A stretch of DNA of 64,000 bases from contig NZ_CP049887.1 of assembly GCF_011304195.1 (NCBI RefSeq), positions 1,550,001 to 1,614,000 on the forward strand, given 5' to 3'. The notes under the pieces are model-generated. The model was given only the letters and a program-made list of their open reading frames with translations. It had not been told where the DNA came from and ran no database searches. Each line of letters begins with the position of its first letter. Within the stretch, counting starts at the first letter, position 1. The stretch comes from Vagococcus hydrophili (lineage in GTDB: Bacteria; Bacillota; Bacilli; Lactobacillales; Vagococcaceae). Below are positions 7,541-16,294 of the stretch, in pieces. A program made the translations under genes and the position numbers.

Positions 7541-8008
7541 GTGACGCAAGATGAAAAGAAAAGATATAAGGCTAAAATTGCAGGAGATGCGTATACCATC
7601 ATTGGCAATGAAAGTCACTACCACATGGATATAGTTAATGACTTAGCGAATGAACAACTCGAGCTTATCATGGGACACTCCCCAAGCTTAACTAGAGAAC
7701 AAGCTGCGATACTTTTAGCTATTAATACATTATCTGTCCAAGTGAAGCAACAAGAAGTGATTATTGATCAACGAAACGAAATCAATAATTTAGAACAAGA
7801 AGTATACAAAGTAATGGAATTAGAAGAACGACTTGATAAAATTGCCGAGCGTGAAAAAGAAGCGAGGCAAGCTGTGATTAATGAAAACAGAAAACTAACA
7901 GAAGATGAGATGATGAATCACATAGAAGTTCAAAAAGTTCTCAATCAACAAGTTAAAGAAAAAATTCAACGCAACAATCACCAAAAAAAAGGTGAAGAAG
8001 TAAAATAA
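7541..8008 (+). CDS. zapA: Cell division protein ZapA, extended form
   Basis: A small cytoplasmic protein that bundles FtsZ filaments at the division site. The first ~70 residues (YKAKIAGDAYTIIGNESHYH, ILLAINTLSVQ) are the ZapA domain. The rest is a long charged coiled coil (about 70-145). At 155 residues it is longer than the usual 85-110, because of this coiled-coil tail. It starts with GTG at 7541 after GAGGAGGA. cvpA follows 22 bp later, probably in the same transcript. Confidence 0.85.
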   Translation: MTQDEKKRYKAKIAGDAYTIIGNESHYHMDIVNDLANEQLELIMGHSPSLTREQAAILLAINTLSVQVKQQEVIIDQRNEINNLEQEVYKVMELEERLDKIAEREKEARQAVINENRKLTEDEMMNHIEVQKVLNQQVKEKIQRNNHQKKGEEVK

Positions 8009-8030
8009 TCAATGAGTAAGGTTTGAAATT

Positions 8031-8579
8031 ATGTTAACAATTTTAATTATATTTTTTTTAGCAACAAGTTTTTATGCCGGCTTTCGTCGTGGTTTTCTGT
8101 TACAAATTGTTTATGGACTTGGTTATACAGTCTCATTCATTGTAGCTAGAAACATGTACAAAGGACTAGGTAAAAAATTAGAACTTTTAGTGCCTTATCC
8201 TGCCCCAACAGCTAAAACAAAATTAGTCCTATTTGATAAGAGTTTGGTGTTTGATTTAGATAAGGCTTTCTACGCGGGATTTGCTTTTGTTTTGATTCTA
8301 TTTATTGGTTGGTTACTGACGCGTTTTATTGGGATGATAGCGTATCGTTTAACCTTTATCCCTGTGATCAAGCAAGGCAACGAACTAGCAGGCGCGTTAC
8401 TAAACACATTACTGACTTTAATAGGCTTAACAATCTTTTTAACATTACTAGCCATGGTGCCGGTTGATTTTATTCAAAACTTGTTTAAGAAAAGCTCCCT
8501 AGCTCGTATGTTAGTCGAATCAACACCCATTGTTTCTAATTGGTTAAAAGATTGGTGGATTACGAAGATTATTCTATAA
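8031..8579 (+). CDS. CvpA family membrane protein
   Basis: A 182-residue integral membrane protein with about four hydrophobic segments: residues 1-14, 28-40, 85-110 and 122-145. The start FFLATSFYAGFRRGFLLQ and a glycine-rich turn are typical of CvpA, a family first linked to colicin V production and widespread beside mutS2. The biochemical role is unknown. The terminator at 8613 separates it from mutS2. Confidence 0.87.
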   Translation: MLTILIIFFLATSFYAGFRRGFLLQIVYGLGYTVSFIVARNMYKGLGKKLELLVPYPAPTAKTKLVLFDKSLVFDLDKAFYAGFAFVLILFIGWLLTRFIGMIAYRLTFIPVIKQGNELAGALLNTLLTLIGLTIFLTLLAMVPVDFIQNLFKKSSLARMLVESTPIVSNWLKDWWITKIIL

Positions 8580-8612
8580 AGAGATAAATTTAAATGGTCA
8601 CTTTAGAAGACT

Positions 8613-8646
8613 CGAACAATCTAAAACTAGGTTGTTCGTTTTTTTC
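8613..8646 (+). terminator. Terminator after cvpA
   Basis: CGAACAA (8613-8619) pairs with TTGTTCG (8632-8638), followed by a T run. Confidence 0.75.
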
Positions 8647-8682
8647 TTATGGAAGTAAGTGACGAAATATAAGGAGTACAAA

Positions 8683-11052
8683 ATGAATAAAAAAATAATA
8701 CAAACCTTAGAGTTTGATAAAGTGAAACAAATGTTAACTCAGCATATTGTGACTAAGTTAGGTGAGGAACACATTTTACAATTAACACCCCTTAATGATT
8801 TTGAGAAAATAGAAGAACATTTAACGGAAACAAGTGATGCTTTTAACATATTAAGATTACGAGGTGGCATTCCGATTCCTGTGTTAGAAAACATAAAACC
8901 ACACATGAAACGAATTGAGATTGGTGCGACTTTAAACGGTCTTGAACTGGCACAAGTGGGGCGTGTTCTTAGAACTGTCACAGAACTTCAACGCTTTTTT
9001 GAAGATTTAAGAGAGATTGAGATTGAGTTAGAACGCTTGTATGAGTGGAACGACAAGATGATTGCTTTACCAGAAATCTCAAAAGAAATCAGAATAGCTA
9101 TTGATGAAGATGGTCGCGTGACAGATGAAGCCTCTCCTGAGTTAAAAGGGATTCGTCAAAGTATTAAACGCAGCGAACAAGGTGTGAAAGAACAACTTGA
9201 TAGTATCTTGCGCGGCGGTAGTAGTAAATATTTAAGTGATAACATTGTGACCATGAGAAATGATCGTTACGTGATTCCTGTTAAAAGTGAATACCGAGGT
9301 CAATTTGGTGGTGTGGTTCATGATCAAAGTGCCTCAGGTCAAACCGTTTTTGTGGAACCTAGACAAGTTGTTGAGTTGAACAATAAATTAAGACAACATC
9401 AAATTGCAGAACGCCAAGAAATTGAACGTATTTTAGCTGTTCTTTCCAATGAACTAGATCCATACCGTCAAGAAATCTTACAAAATGCGTTTGTTTTAGG
9501 AAAACTTGATTTTATTAATGCCAAGGCTTTATTTGGAAAAAGTATCAAAGGAATTGTTCCAGAATTAAGTCAGGAGAAGGAAGTCTCGTTAAAACAAGCC
9601 AGACATCCCTTAATTTCTTCTGAAAAAGTAGTAGCTAATGACATTATCATTGGGAAAGACTACCAAGCAATCGTCATTACGGGACCTAACACGGGTGGTA
9701 AAACGATTACCCTAAAAACTCTAGGACTACTTCAATTAATGGGGCAAGCTGGATTACCAATTCCAGCTCATGAAGACAGTACAATTGGTGTCTTTTCAGA
9801 AGTGTATGCAGATATCGGTGATGAACAATCTATCGAACAAAATCTAAGTACCTTCTCATCTCACATGACCAACATTGTGGATATCTTAAAACATTTAGAT
9901 GAAAACAGCTTGGTTCTCTTTGATGAGTTAGGTGCCGGAACAGACCCACAAGAAGGAGCGGCTTTAGCGATTTCGATTTTAGATCAAGTGGGTCAAACGG
10001 GATCATACGTTATGGCAACCACCCATTATCCTGAGTTAAAAGTTTACGGTTATAACCGTTCAGGAACGATTAATGCCAGTATGGAATTTGATGTGGACAC
10101 ACTTAGCCCAACGTATCGATTATTAATCGGGATTCCTGGACGAAGTAATGCCTTTGAAATTTCGAAGCGTTTAGGTTTATCTAGTTTAATTATTGATCAA
10201 GCCAAACAAATTATTGACGGTGAGAGCCAAGATTTAAATGAGATGATTTCTGATTTAGAAAATCAACGTAAGATGACCGAAACGGAGTATTTAGAAATGC
10301 GCCGTCATGTGGATGAGTCTGAACATTTACATCATGACTTAAAAGAAGCTTATGAATCATTCTTTGAAGAGCGTGAAAAAGAATTAAATAAAGCTAAAGT
10401 CAAAGCCAATGAAATTGTTGAAGAAGCTGAGAAAAAGGCTGAAGGTTTAATTCAAGATATCAGACAAATGCAACTTAGAAGTCATTCTTCAAGTAATGTG
10501 AAAGAACACGAATTTATTGATGTGAAATCACAATTGTCAGGCTTGAAACATGACGAAGAACATTTAACTAAAAATAAAGTCTTAAAAAAAGCCAAAGAGA
10601 AGAAAATTTTCAAAGTAGGCGATGATGTCTTAGTTGAAACGTTTGGTCAAAGAGGAACATTGATCAGTAAGACAGGCAACAAAGAGTGGCAAGTTCAATT
10701 AGGCATCTTGAAGATGAAAATTTCTGAAGATAATATGACCCTTTTAGCTCCTGAAAAAGAACCGGTGATGCGCATGACCATAAAAAGTGATGGCGGTGGC
10801 AGTCGTAGTTCAGTGAAAACACAACTTGATTTACGTGGAAAACGTTATGAAGAAGCAATGGCAGAAGTCGATCAATACATCGATGCCGCATTGATGGCTG
10901 GTTATCCTCAAGTAACGATTGTTCATGGTCGCGGAACAGGTGCCATTAAAAATGGAGTCCAAGAGTATTTAAGAAGTCATTCACGTGTGAAAGCATTCGA
11001 ATATGCGCCGGCTAATCAAGGTGGCGACGGGGCAACAATTGTTAGTTTTTAA
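8683..11052 (+). CDS. mutS2: MutS2 ATPase / Smr endonuclease
   Basis: A 789-residue protein, the usual length. MutS2 acts on branched DNA and on collided ribosomes. Walker A GPNTGGKT lies near residues 334-341, followed by the ABC-type LSTFSSHM signature, Walker B LVLFDELGAGTDP and H-loop ATTHYPELK. A coiled-coil stretch (about 520-600) leads to the C-terminal Smr domain (about 713-789) with LDLRGKR and HGRGTGA. The ATG at 8683 has AAGGAG 6 nt upstream; the in-frame GTG at 8659 would add eight residues without a ribosome site. Confidence 0.95.
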   Translation: MNKKIIQTLEFDKVKQMLTQHIVTKLGEEHILQLTPLNDFEKIEEHLTETSDAFNILRLRGGIPIPVLENIKPHMKRIEIGATLNGLELAQVGRVLRTVTELQRFFEDLREIEIELERLYEWNDKMIALPEISKEIRIAIDEDGRVTDEASPELKGIRQSIKRSEQGVKEQLDSILRGGSSKYLSDNIVTMRNDRYVIPVKSEYRGQFGGVVHDQSASGQTVFVEPRQVVELNNKLRQHQIAERQEIERILAVLSNELDPYRQEILQNAFVLGKLDFINAKALFGKSIKGIVPELSQEKEVSLKQARHPLISSEKVVANDIIIGKDYQAIVITGPNTGGKTITLKTLGLLQLMGQAGLPIPAHEDSTIGVFSEVYADIGDEQSIEQNLSTFSSHMTNIVDILKHLDENSLVLFDELGAGTDPQEGAALAISILDQVGQTGSYVMATTHYPELKVYGYNRSGTINASMEFDVDTLSPTYRLLIGIPGRSNAFEISKRLGLSSLIIDQAKQIIDGESQDLNEMISDLENQRKMTETEYLEMRRHVDESEHLHHDLKEAYESFFEEREKELNKAKVKANEIVEEAEKKAEGLIQDIRQMQLRSHSSSNVKEHEFIDVKSQLSGLKHDEEHLTKNKVLKKAKEKKIFKVGDDVLVETFGQRGTLISKTGNKEWQVQLGILKMKISEDNMTLLAPEKEPVMRMTIKSDGGGSRSSVKTQLDLRGKRYEEAMAEVDQYIDAALMAGYPQVTIVHGRGTGAIKNGVQEYLRSHSRVKAFEYAPANQGGDGATIVSF

Positions 11053-11134
11053 TCACAAGCAAATAATTAGCGGTCAATTACCCCCTTTGGTATAATTTGG
11101 GTGTATTCAAGTAGAGAAGGAGAGTGTCGTAAAT

Positions 11135-11446
11135 ATGTTATTACCAATTACAGATCAAGAATTTACAGAAGAAACAGCTGAAGGTTTAGTTATGGCTCAG
11201 TTTTGGGCACCTTGGTGTGGACCATGTCGTATGCAAAGTCCAATTCTAGAACAAGTTTCAGAAAATTATGTGGACCAAATTAAATTTGTTAAAATCAACG
11301 TGGATGAAAATCCAGAAACAAGCCAAAAATACGGTATCATGAGCATTCCAAACATGATTCTTTTAAAAGACGGCGAATTAGTTGAAAACATCGTTGGTTT
11401 ACATCAAAAAGAACAATTAAAAATGATTTTAGATAAACATTTGTAA
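11135..11446 (+). CDS. trxA: Thioredoxin
   Basis: A 103-residue cytoplasmic thioredoxin with canonical WAPWCGPC (Cys28, Cys31) and cis-Pro in MSIPNM. It reduces protein disulfides and probably supports aerobic ribonucleotide reductase and peroxidases. A TATAAT at 11091-11096 with a weak -35 gives it a promoter of its own, separate from mutS2. The ribosome site AGAAGGAGAG supports the start. Two family A repeats follow the stop codon. Confidence 0.95.
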   Translation: MLLPITDQEFTEETAEGLVMAQFWAPWCGPCRMQSPILEQVSENYVDQIKFVKINVDENPETSQKYGIMSIPNMILLKDGELVENIVGLHQKEQLKMILDKHL

Positions 11447-11450
11447 AAAC

Positions 11451-11573
11451 AGAGTGATGAAAAAGGCGCTTAGCTCCAAGCAACTGGAGGAAATAAAAAA
11501 TAATTCACGGTTTTGGAATTAATTTTTATTTTTGAAGTTGCCGCAGGAGCTGCCTTTTGAATCCAGACTAACC
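11451..11573. repeat. Family A structured repeat, copy A1
   Basis: About 120 bp just after trxA. Left arm AAAAGGC-gctt-AGCTCC pairs with right arm GGAGCT-GCCTTTT. Inside, GCAACT pairs with AGTTGC, and an AT-rich inner stem (AAAATAATTC with GGAATTAATTTTTATTTT) is capped by a small loop. It ends with a CCAGACTAA-like tail. No coding capacity. Confidence 0.8.
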
Positions 11574-11679
11574 AGAGTGATGAAAAAGGCGTTTAGCTCC
11601 AAGCAATTGGAGGAAAATAAAAATAATTCATGGGTTTGGAATTAATTTTAATTTTTGAAGTGGCCATTTTCATCACTCT
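11574..11679. repeat. Family A structured repeat, copy A2 (altered right half)
   Basis: Begins with the same AGAGTGATGAAAAAGGCG as A1, 123 bp downstream. Its right half lacks the GGAGCTGCC segment and instead ends GGCCATTTTCATCACTCT, which pairs with the left end AGAGTGATGAAAA. It is a tandem copy closed by a different outer stem. Confidence 0.75.
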
Positions 11680-11683
11680 TATA

Positions 11684-11724
11684 AAGCATTCACAGTTTAA
11701 GTAACTGTTGAATGCTTTTTTTTT
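11684..11724 (+). terminator. Terminator upstream of uvrC
   Basis: AAGCATTCA-CAGTT pairs with AACTG-TTGAATGCTT, followed by eight T. It terminates the trxA transcript after the two family A repeats. Confidence 0.85.
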
Positions 11725-11773
11725 ATGCTCTTGGTATACTAGTAAGTGGTAAAATTAGTTAGGAGTGACGGCA

Positions 11774-13554
11774 GTGAACGAACAAATAAAAAATAAATTA
11801 GCTCTTTTACCAGATCAGCCTGGGTGCTATTTGATGAAAGATAAAAATAAAACGATTATTTATGTAGGAAAAGCTAAAATCTTAAAAAATCGTGTCCGTT
11901 CTTACTTTACAGGAAGTCACGATACGAAAACAGTACGCTTGGTTAGTGAAATTGTGGATTTTGAGTACATTGTGACAGAATCCAATACAGAAGCACTCCT
12001 CCTTGAAATTAATTTAATTCAAAAAAATATGCCTAAATACAATATTATGTTAAAGGATGATAAATCGTATCCCTTTATCAAAATTACGAATGAAAAAGCA
12101 CCACGATTACTGATTACGAGGAAAGTTCTGAAAGACAATGCCAATTACTTTGGACCTTATCCAGATGTGCGAGCGGCTAATGAAACTAAAAAAATGCTGG
12201 ATCGAATGTATCCGTTAAGAAAATGTAAAAATCTACCCAATGAAGTGTGTCTGTATTATCATATGGGGCAATGTTTAGGACCTTGTGTGAATGAAGTTGT
12301 GGAAGAGCAGTATAAACAAATGGTAGAAGAAATTAAGCATTTTTTAAATGGTGGTGGCTATGTCGCTGTTCAAAAAGAGTTAGAAGAAAAAATGGAAACT
12401 GCCGCTCTTAACATGGAATTTGAGCGAGCAGCTGAGTTTAGGGATCAAATTAATGCGATTCAAGCGATTATGACCAAACAAAAAATGACTAATGCCGATT
12501 TTATCGACCGAGATGTTTTTGGATATGCCGTGGATAAGGGCTGGATGGTGGTTCAAGTTTTCTTTGTCAGACAAGGTAAATTAATTGAGCGCCGTGTCTT
12601 TGATTTTCCATTCTACAATGAAGCGGAAGAAGATTTCTTAACATTCATTGGTCAATTTTATCAAGAAAATCAGCATTTTATTCCGAAAGAGATTCTGATT
12701 CCAAAAGACATTTCAAAAGAAGATGTAGCAGCAATCGTTGATACAAAAGTCTTTCAACCTGTCCGAGGAGAAAAGAAAAAATTAGTGGAGTTGGCGAGTA
12801 AAAATGCCAAAATTTATTTAAGCGAGCAGTTCAGTTTGATTGAGCGAAAAGAAGAGCGAACAGTAGGGGCTACTGAGAAATTAAGTGATGCTATGGGAAT
12901 TCCTTCAGCAGGACGAATCGAAGCTTTTGATAACTCGAACATCATGGGAACTGATCCCGTTTCTGCCATGGTTGTATATGTGGACGGAAAACCTTCTAAA
13001 AAAGATTACCGAAAATTCAAAATAAAGACGGTAAAAGGACCTGATGATTATGCTTCAATGAAGGAAGTTATTTACAGACGCTATTCACGCGTTTTAAAAG
13101 AAGATTTACCTTTACCAGATTTAATTCTGATAGATGGGGGAAAGGACAAGTTCACGCAGCCCAAGAAGTGTTAGATAATCAGTTAGGGCTAGACATTCCG
13201 ATTGCAGGTCTGGCAAAAAACGACAAGCATAAAACCAGTGAGTTATTATTTGGACCAGAGTTAGACGTGATTCCTTTAAAACGGAATTCACCAGAGTTTT
13301 TCTTATTACAGCGAATTCAAGATGAAGTCCACAGATTTGCGATTACGTTCCACAGAACCACAAGAAGTAAAAATAGCTTTGCTTCTAAACTAGATGGTAT
13401 CGAAGGCTTGGGTCCAAAACGTAAAAAAGAACTCTTAAAGGCGTTTAAATCAGTTAAGAATATTCAAGAAGCCAGTGTAGATGACATCATCGCTAAAGGC
13501 ATACCAAAAAATGTGGCGAAGAATATCGTGGCGCATTTCAAAGAATCGAAATAA
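11774..13554 (+). pseudogene. uvrC: Excinuclease ABC subunit C, interrupted by a -1 frameshift
   Basis: UvrC makes the dual incision in nucleotide excision repair. Here the reading frame is split. The first part (GTG 11774 to a stop at 13174) holds the GIY-YIG domain ([19 protein letters not shown]), the UVR motif (about 200-235) and the start of the RNase H-like domain. It should continue [16 protein letters not shown] but instead reads [13 protein letters not shown] and stops. The other frame resumes at 13144 and runs to 13554 with the helix-hairpin-helix end. One base is missing in GGGGGAAAGG (13136-13145). Together the parts give about 596 residues, a full UvrC. The GTG at 11774 is preferred over 11765, which lies within the AGGAG site. 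Confidence 0.9.
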
Positions 13555-13625
13555 TAGAAAGTTTTTTCAAAAAATGGTACAATTAAAAAGCTTTTTTTAT
13601 ACTTTAATACTAAAGGAGAAATATC

Positions 13626-13922
13626 GTGTCATTAATAATTAATATTTCATCAATCGTTATTATTTTTATCTCAATGTTTTACTATTACCGAAAAATTGTG
13701 GTTTATAAAAACAACAGCTTAGGTCAAAAAGTTCTATCAAATACGAGTCAATTAACAATGAGTGCCTACCTTTTAGGGTTAGCAGTGATTTTAATTGAGT
13801 TAAATGCATTTGGCTTATCACGCAGTAAATTTGTGGATCACTTGTTAATGTATGGAGCCTTTGTCAGTCTTGTAAATAGTTTAAGTTTATGGTATTTTTC
13901 ACGAACTTTAAAAGAAGATTAG
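13626..13922 (+). CDS. Small membrane protein of unknown function
   Basis: A 98-residue protein with three hydrophobic segments (about 2-20, 44-62 and 74-92) separated by short polar loops with several Lys and Arg. I do not recognise a family. It starts with GTG at 13626 after AAAGGAGAA. It stands alone between uvrC and ndh, each with its own signals. Confidence 0.65.
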   Translation: MSLIINISSIVIIFISMFYYYRKIVVYKNNSLGQKVLSNTSQLTMSAYLLGLAVILIELNAFGLSRSKFVDHLLMYGAFVSLVNSLSLWYFSRTLKED

Positions 13923-13964
13923 TCTGTACCAAAGCAAAAAAATAACTGTCATAGTCTCAATCAA

Positions 13965-13993
13965 TTGACATTTATGTAGAAAAATCCTATAGT
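13965..13993 (+). promoter_or_regulatory. Promoter of ndh
   Basis: TTGACA (13965-13970), a 17-bp spacer, then TATAGT (13988-13993). A near-consensus promoter 35 bp upstream of the ATG. Confidence 0.85.
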
Positions 13994-14027
13994 TGGATAG
14001 AAGTAAACCTTGGAGGGATTTGTAGAA

Positions 14028-15233
14028 ATGAGTAAACCTAAAATAGTTGTACTAGGAGCCGGTTATGCGGGCCTAAAAACAGTCAAACAATTACAAAAGA
14101 AAAACATCAACGCTGAGATCATCTTAGTGAATAAAAATGACTATCATTATGAGTCAACACAATTACATGAAGTAGCTGCCGGAACAGAACCAGCGAGCAA
14201 AATTTCATTTGCCATCACTAGCGTGTTAGACAGCAATAAAGTAACTTTTATTCAAGACACAGTAACTTTAATCAAAAAAGACGAAAAGAAAGTTATTCTT
14301 GAAAAACAAGGTGAAATAACTTATGACTACTTAGTTATCGCATTAGGCTTTGAATCAGAAACATTTGGTATTCCAGGTGTTAACGAATTCTCAAAACCAT
14401 TAGTTAATATTGTGACAGCTGAAGCATGTCGCAAATATTTAGATGATAACTTAGCAAACTACGCTAAGTCAAAAGACGAAGCCGACTTATCAATCGTTGT
14501 ATGTGGTGCAGGTTTTACTAGTATCGAGTATTTAGGTGAAATTACAAATCGCTTACCAAAGTTAGCAGACAAATTAAACTTTCCAAAAGATAAATTAAAA
14601 ATTACGTGTATCGAAGCAATGCCAACATTATTACCAATGTTCTCAGAAAAATTAGGAACTTACGGAATCGATGTTCTTAAAAAACGTGGCGTTGAATTCA
14701 AAGTGGGTACACCCATTAAAGAATTAAAAGAAAACACGGTTTGTTATGAAGAAAACGGTGAATTAAAAGAAGTTAAAGCTAACACAATCATCTGGACAAC
14801 AGGGGTTAAAGGTAGCTCAATCGTTGGTGAATCAGGATTTGCTGAACGTCGTGGACGTGTAATGGTAGAACCAGATTTAACAGTAGCAGATTATCCAGAA
14901 ATCTTTATGATTGGTGACGTTAGTGCGGTGATGGATACAGAATCAAACCGTCCATTCCCAACAACAGCTCAAATCGCTTTAAAACAAGGTGAATCAGTAG
15001 CTGATAACTTAGCAGCTAAAGTTAACAACCAAGCAACAACACCATTTACATTCAAACCATTAGGAACGGTTGCCTCAATTGGTAACAACGTTGGTATTGG
15101 TAATGTCATGGGTAAAGAAGTTAAAGGTTATATCGGATCTATCATGAAGAAAAATGTTATTAATAAATCATTACTTGCAGTAGGAAATACTAAGACGTTA
15201 CTTAAAAAAGGTCGTTTTGATTACTACCGTTAA
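14028..15233 (+). CDS. ndh: Type II NADH dehydrogenase (FAD-dependent)
   Basis: A non-proton-pumping enzyme that passes electrons from NADH to quinone at the inner face of the membrane. 401 residues. The FAD-binding GAGYAG is at the N-terminus, a second dinucleotide site VVCGAGFTSIEYLGE near 160, and the FAD-contacting IFMIGDVSAV near 297, followed by TTAQIALKQGE. The ATG at 14028 follows TGGAGGGA (14011-14018); an in-frame ATG at 14010 has no ribosome site. Its strong promoter and its terminator mark a single-gene unit. Confidence 0.93.
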   Translation: MSKPKIVVLGAGYAGLKTVKQLQKKNINAEIILVNKNDYHYESTQLHEVAAGTEPASKISFAITSVLDSNKVTFIQDTVTLIKKDEKKVILEKQGEITYDYLVIALGFESETFGIPGVNEFSKPLVNIVTAEACRKYLDDNLANYAKSKDEADLSIVVCGAGFTSIEYLGEITNRLPKLADKLNFPKDKLKITCIEAMPTLLPMFSEKLGTYGIDVLKKRGVEFKVGTPIKELKENTVCYEENGELKEVKANTIIWTTGVKGSSIVGESGFAERRGRVMVEPDLTVADYPEIFMIGDVSAVMDTESNRPFPTTAQIALKQGESVADNLAAKVNNQATTPFTFKPLGTVASIGNNVGIGNVMGKEVKGYIGSIMKKNVINKSLLAVGNTKTLLKKGRFDYYR

Positions 15234-15239
15234 GCTATC

Positions 15240-15278
15240 AAGAGGAGAACATGAGTCAATCATGTTCTTCTTTTTTTT
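15240..15278 (+). terminator. Terminator after ndh
   Basis: AGGAGAACATGA pairs with TCATGTTCTTCT around GTCAA, then eight T. Confidence 0.85.
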
Positions 15279-15515
15279 GTATAAATAAGAGGGTCGTTAT
15301 TTACTTATTATAAAAAACCATCGAATAAAATAACGAATAAGTCTCTCTATTCTTGTTATATAAAAAGAACGATTGTTACACTGCTTATTTTTAAAGTTAT
15401 TAGTTAAAAAAGTTTGATTTTGTGCTATAATTATTTAACAAGAATTTTTATAGGACAATCAAAAACAAATTTAGATTGACTAAGAACAATGATGAATAGG
15501 AAAAGTGAGTAGAGT
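15279..15515. promoter_or_regulatory. AT-rich upstream region with an extended -10
   Basis: No gene. It contains TGCTATAAT (15423-15431), an extended -10 about 85 bp before the next gene, and no clear -35. I see no recognisable riboswitch. Confidence 0.45.
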
Positions 15516-15815
15516 ATGGTTAATTTACAGTTAGTGTCATTAATAATTTTGATAATTGGACTTATTCTTTTAAGTGTGTCTCTAGTTTTCTTTACACTAC
15601 ACCTTCTAAAAAAAAGACAAATTGAAAACGTAAAAGCGGTAGAGGTTAGAAATAAAGAAGAACGACATAAGCAGAGAAAAGAATTAAAAGCATTGACAAA
15701 GAGCAGTAAGAAACTTTTGATGATAGGATTATTATGTTTAGTCCTCTCAGTGAGTGCAGGTGGTGGAGTAGCTTATTTATCCCACTATGAATCAAGTATA
15801 GCAGCCGCAAAATAA
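15516..15815 (+). CDS. Two-segment membrane protein of unknown function
   Basis: A 99-residue protein with a strongly hydrophobic N-terminal segment (about 4-30), a basic charged middle (about 32-66, rich in Lys, Arg and Glu) and a second hydrophobic segment (about 68-88). No family recognised. The ATG at 15516 has only a weak purine-rich stretch (GGAAAAGTGAG) before it. A terminator follows directly. Confidence 0.6.
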   Translation: MVNLQLVSLIILIIGLILLSVSLVFFTLHLLKKRQIENVKAVEVRNKEERHKQRKELKALTKSSKKLLMIGLLCLVLSVSAGGGVAYLSHYESSIAAAK

Positions 15816-15821
15816 GAGTTT

Positions 15822-15862
15822 AAGACTATTTTTTTACGAAATGTAAAAAATAGTCTTTTTAT
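15822..15862 (+). terminator. Terminator
   Basis: AAGACTATTTTTT pairs with AAAAAATAGTCTT, then a T-rich tail. Confidence 0.8.
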
Positions 15863-15877
15863 TTTATTCAAAAGAGA

Positions 15878-15905
15878 TTGACTTTCTAAATAAATTTGAT
15901 ATTAT
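15878..15905 (+). promoter_or_regulatory. Promoter of the padR-ABC operon
   Basis: TTGACT (15878-15883), 16 bp, then TATTAT (15900-15905). The operator at 15905-15949 begins at the end of the -10 box. Confidence 0.7.
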
Positions 15906-15949
15906 ATCATTAAGTGATATATCACTTAACGATATATCATTAAGTGATA
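15905..15949. promoter_or_regulatory. PadR-type operator made of three abutting 15-bp units
   Basis: TATCATTAAGTGATA (15905-15919), TATCACTTAACGATA (15920-15934) and TATCATTAAGTGATA (15935-15949) lie end to end. The middle unit is the reverse complement of the outer ones except for one base, and each is itself nearly palindromic. Its position just downstream of the -10 fits repression of this operon by its own PadR protein. Confidence 0.7.
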
Positions 15950-15976
15950 CAAAAATGGTTTGTGGGAGGGAAAGCT

Positions 15977-16294
15977 ATGGATGAACCATTAACAGACTCA
16001 AACTATTTAATTTTACTGGCTTTACTAGAACCAAAACACGGTTATGCCATTATGAAAGAAATATCTGAGATTACAGAAGAACGAGTTAGCATTGGACCGG
16101 CGAGTATGTACACCATTCTAAAAAAGTTAGTCAAGAGTGAGTATATTACCTTGGAACAAGATGATGACCGAAAAAAGATTTATTTGATTACTGAGTTAGG
16201 TATTAAGAAGTTAGAAGAAGAAGTTGAGAGACGGAAGTTGTTTTACCAAGCAGGAGAAAGACTACTACTAGAGAAAGCGAGGGAAGAGTTATGA
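15977..16294 (+). CDS. PadR family transcriptional regulator
   Basis: A 105-residue winged-helix repressor. LILLALLEPKHGYAIMKEI, SIGPASMYTILKKL and the RKIYLITELG wing are the standard PadR signature, with a short C-terminal helix (about 85-105) for dimer formation. PadR proteins of this type usually respond to a drug or envelope stress and control adjacent transporters. The ATG at 15977 follows GGGAGGG; an upstream in-frame start at 15944 would lie in the operator. It overlaps the next gene by 4 bp (ATGA). Confidence 0.9.
   Translation: MDEPLTDSNYLILLALLEPKHGYAIMKEISEITEERVSIGPASMYTILKKLVKSEYITLEQDDDRKKIYLITELGIKKLEEEVERRKLFYQAGERLLLEKAREEL

Noticed and set aside
11451-11679. Insertion sequence ends
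   Set aside because: No transposase frame, no clear terminal inverted repeats with target duplication; the whole element is a hairpin.
13136-13150. Programmed frameshift as the main explanation for split uvrC
   Set aside because: UvrC is not known to need recoding, and loss of one base in a G/A run is a frequent mutation or error. Kept only as a secondary possibility.
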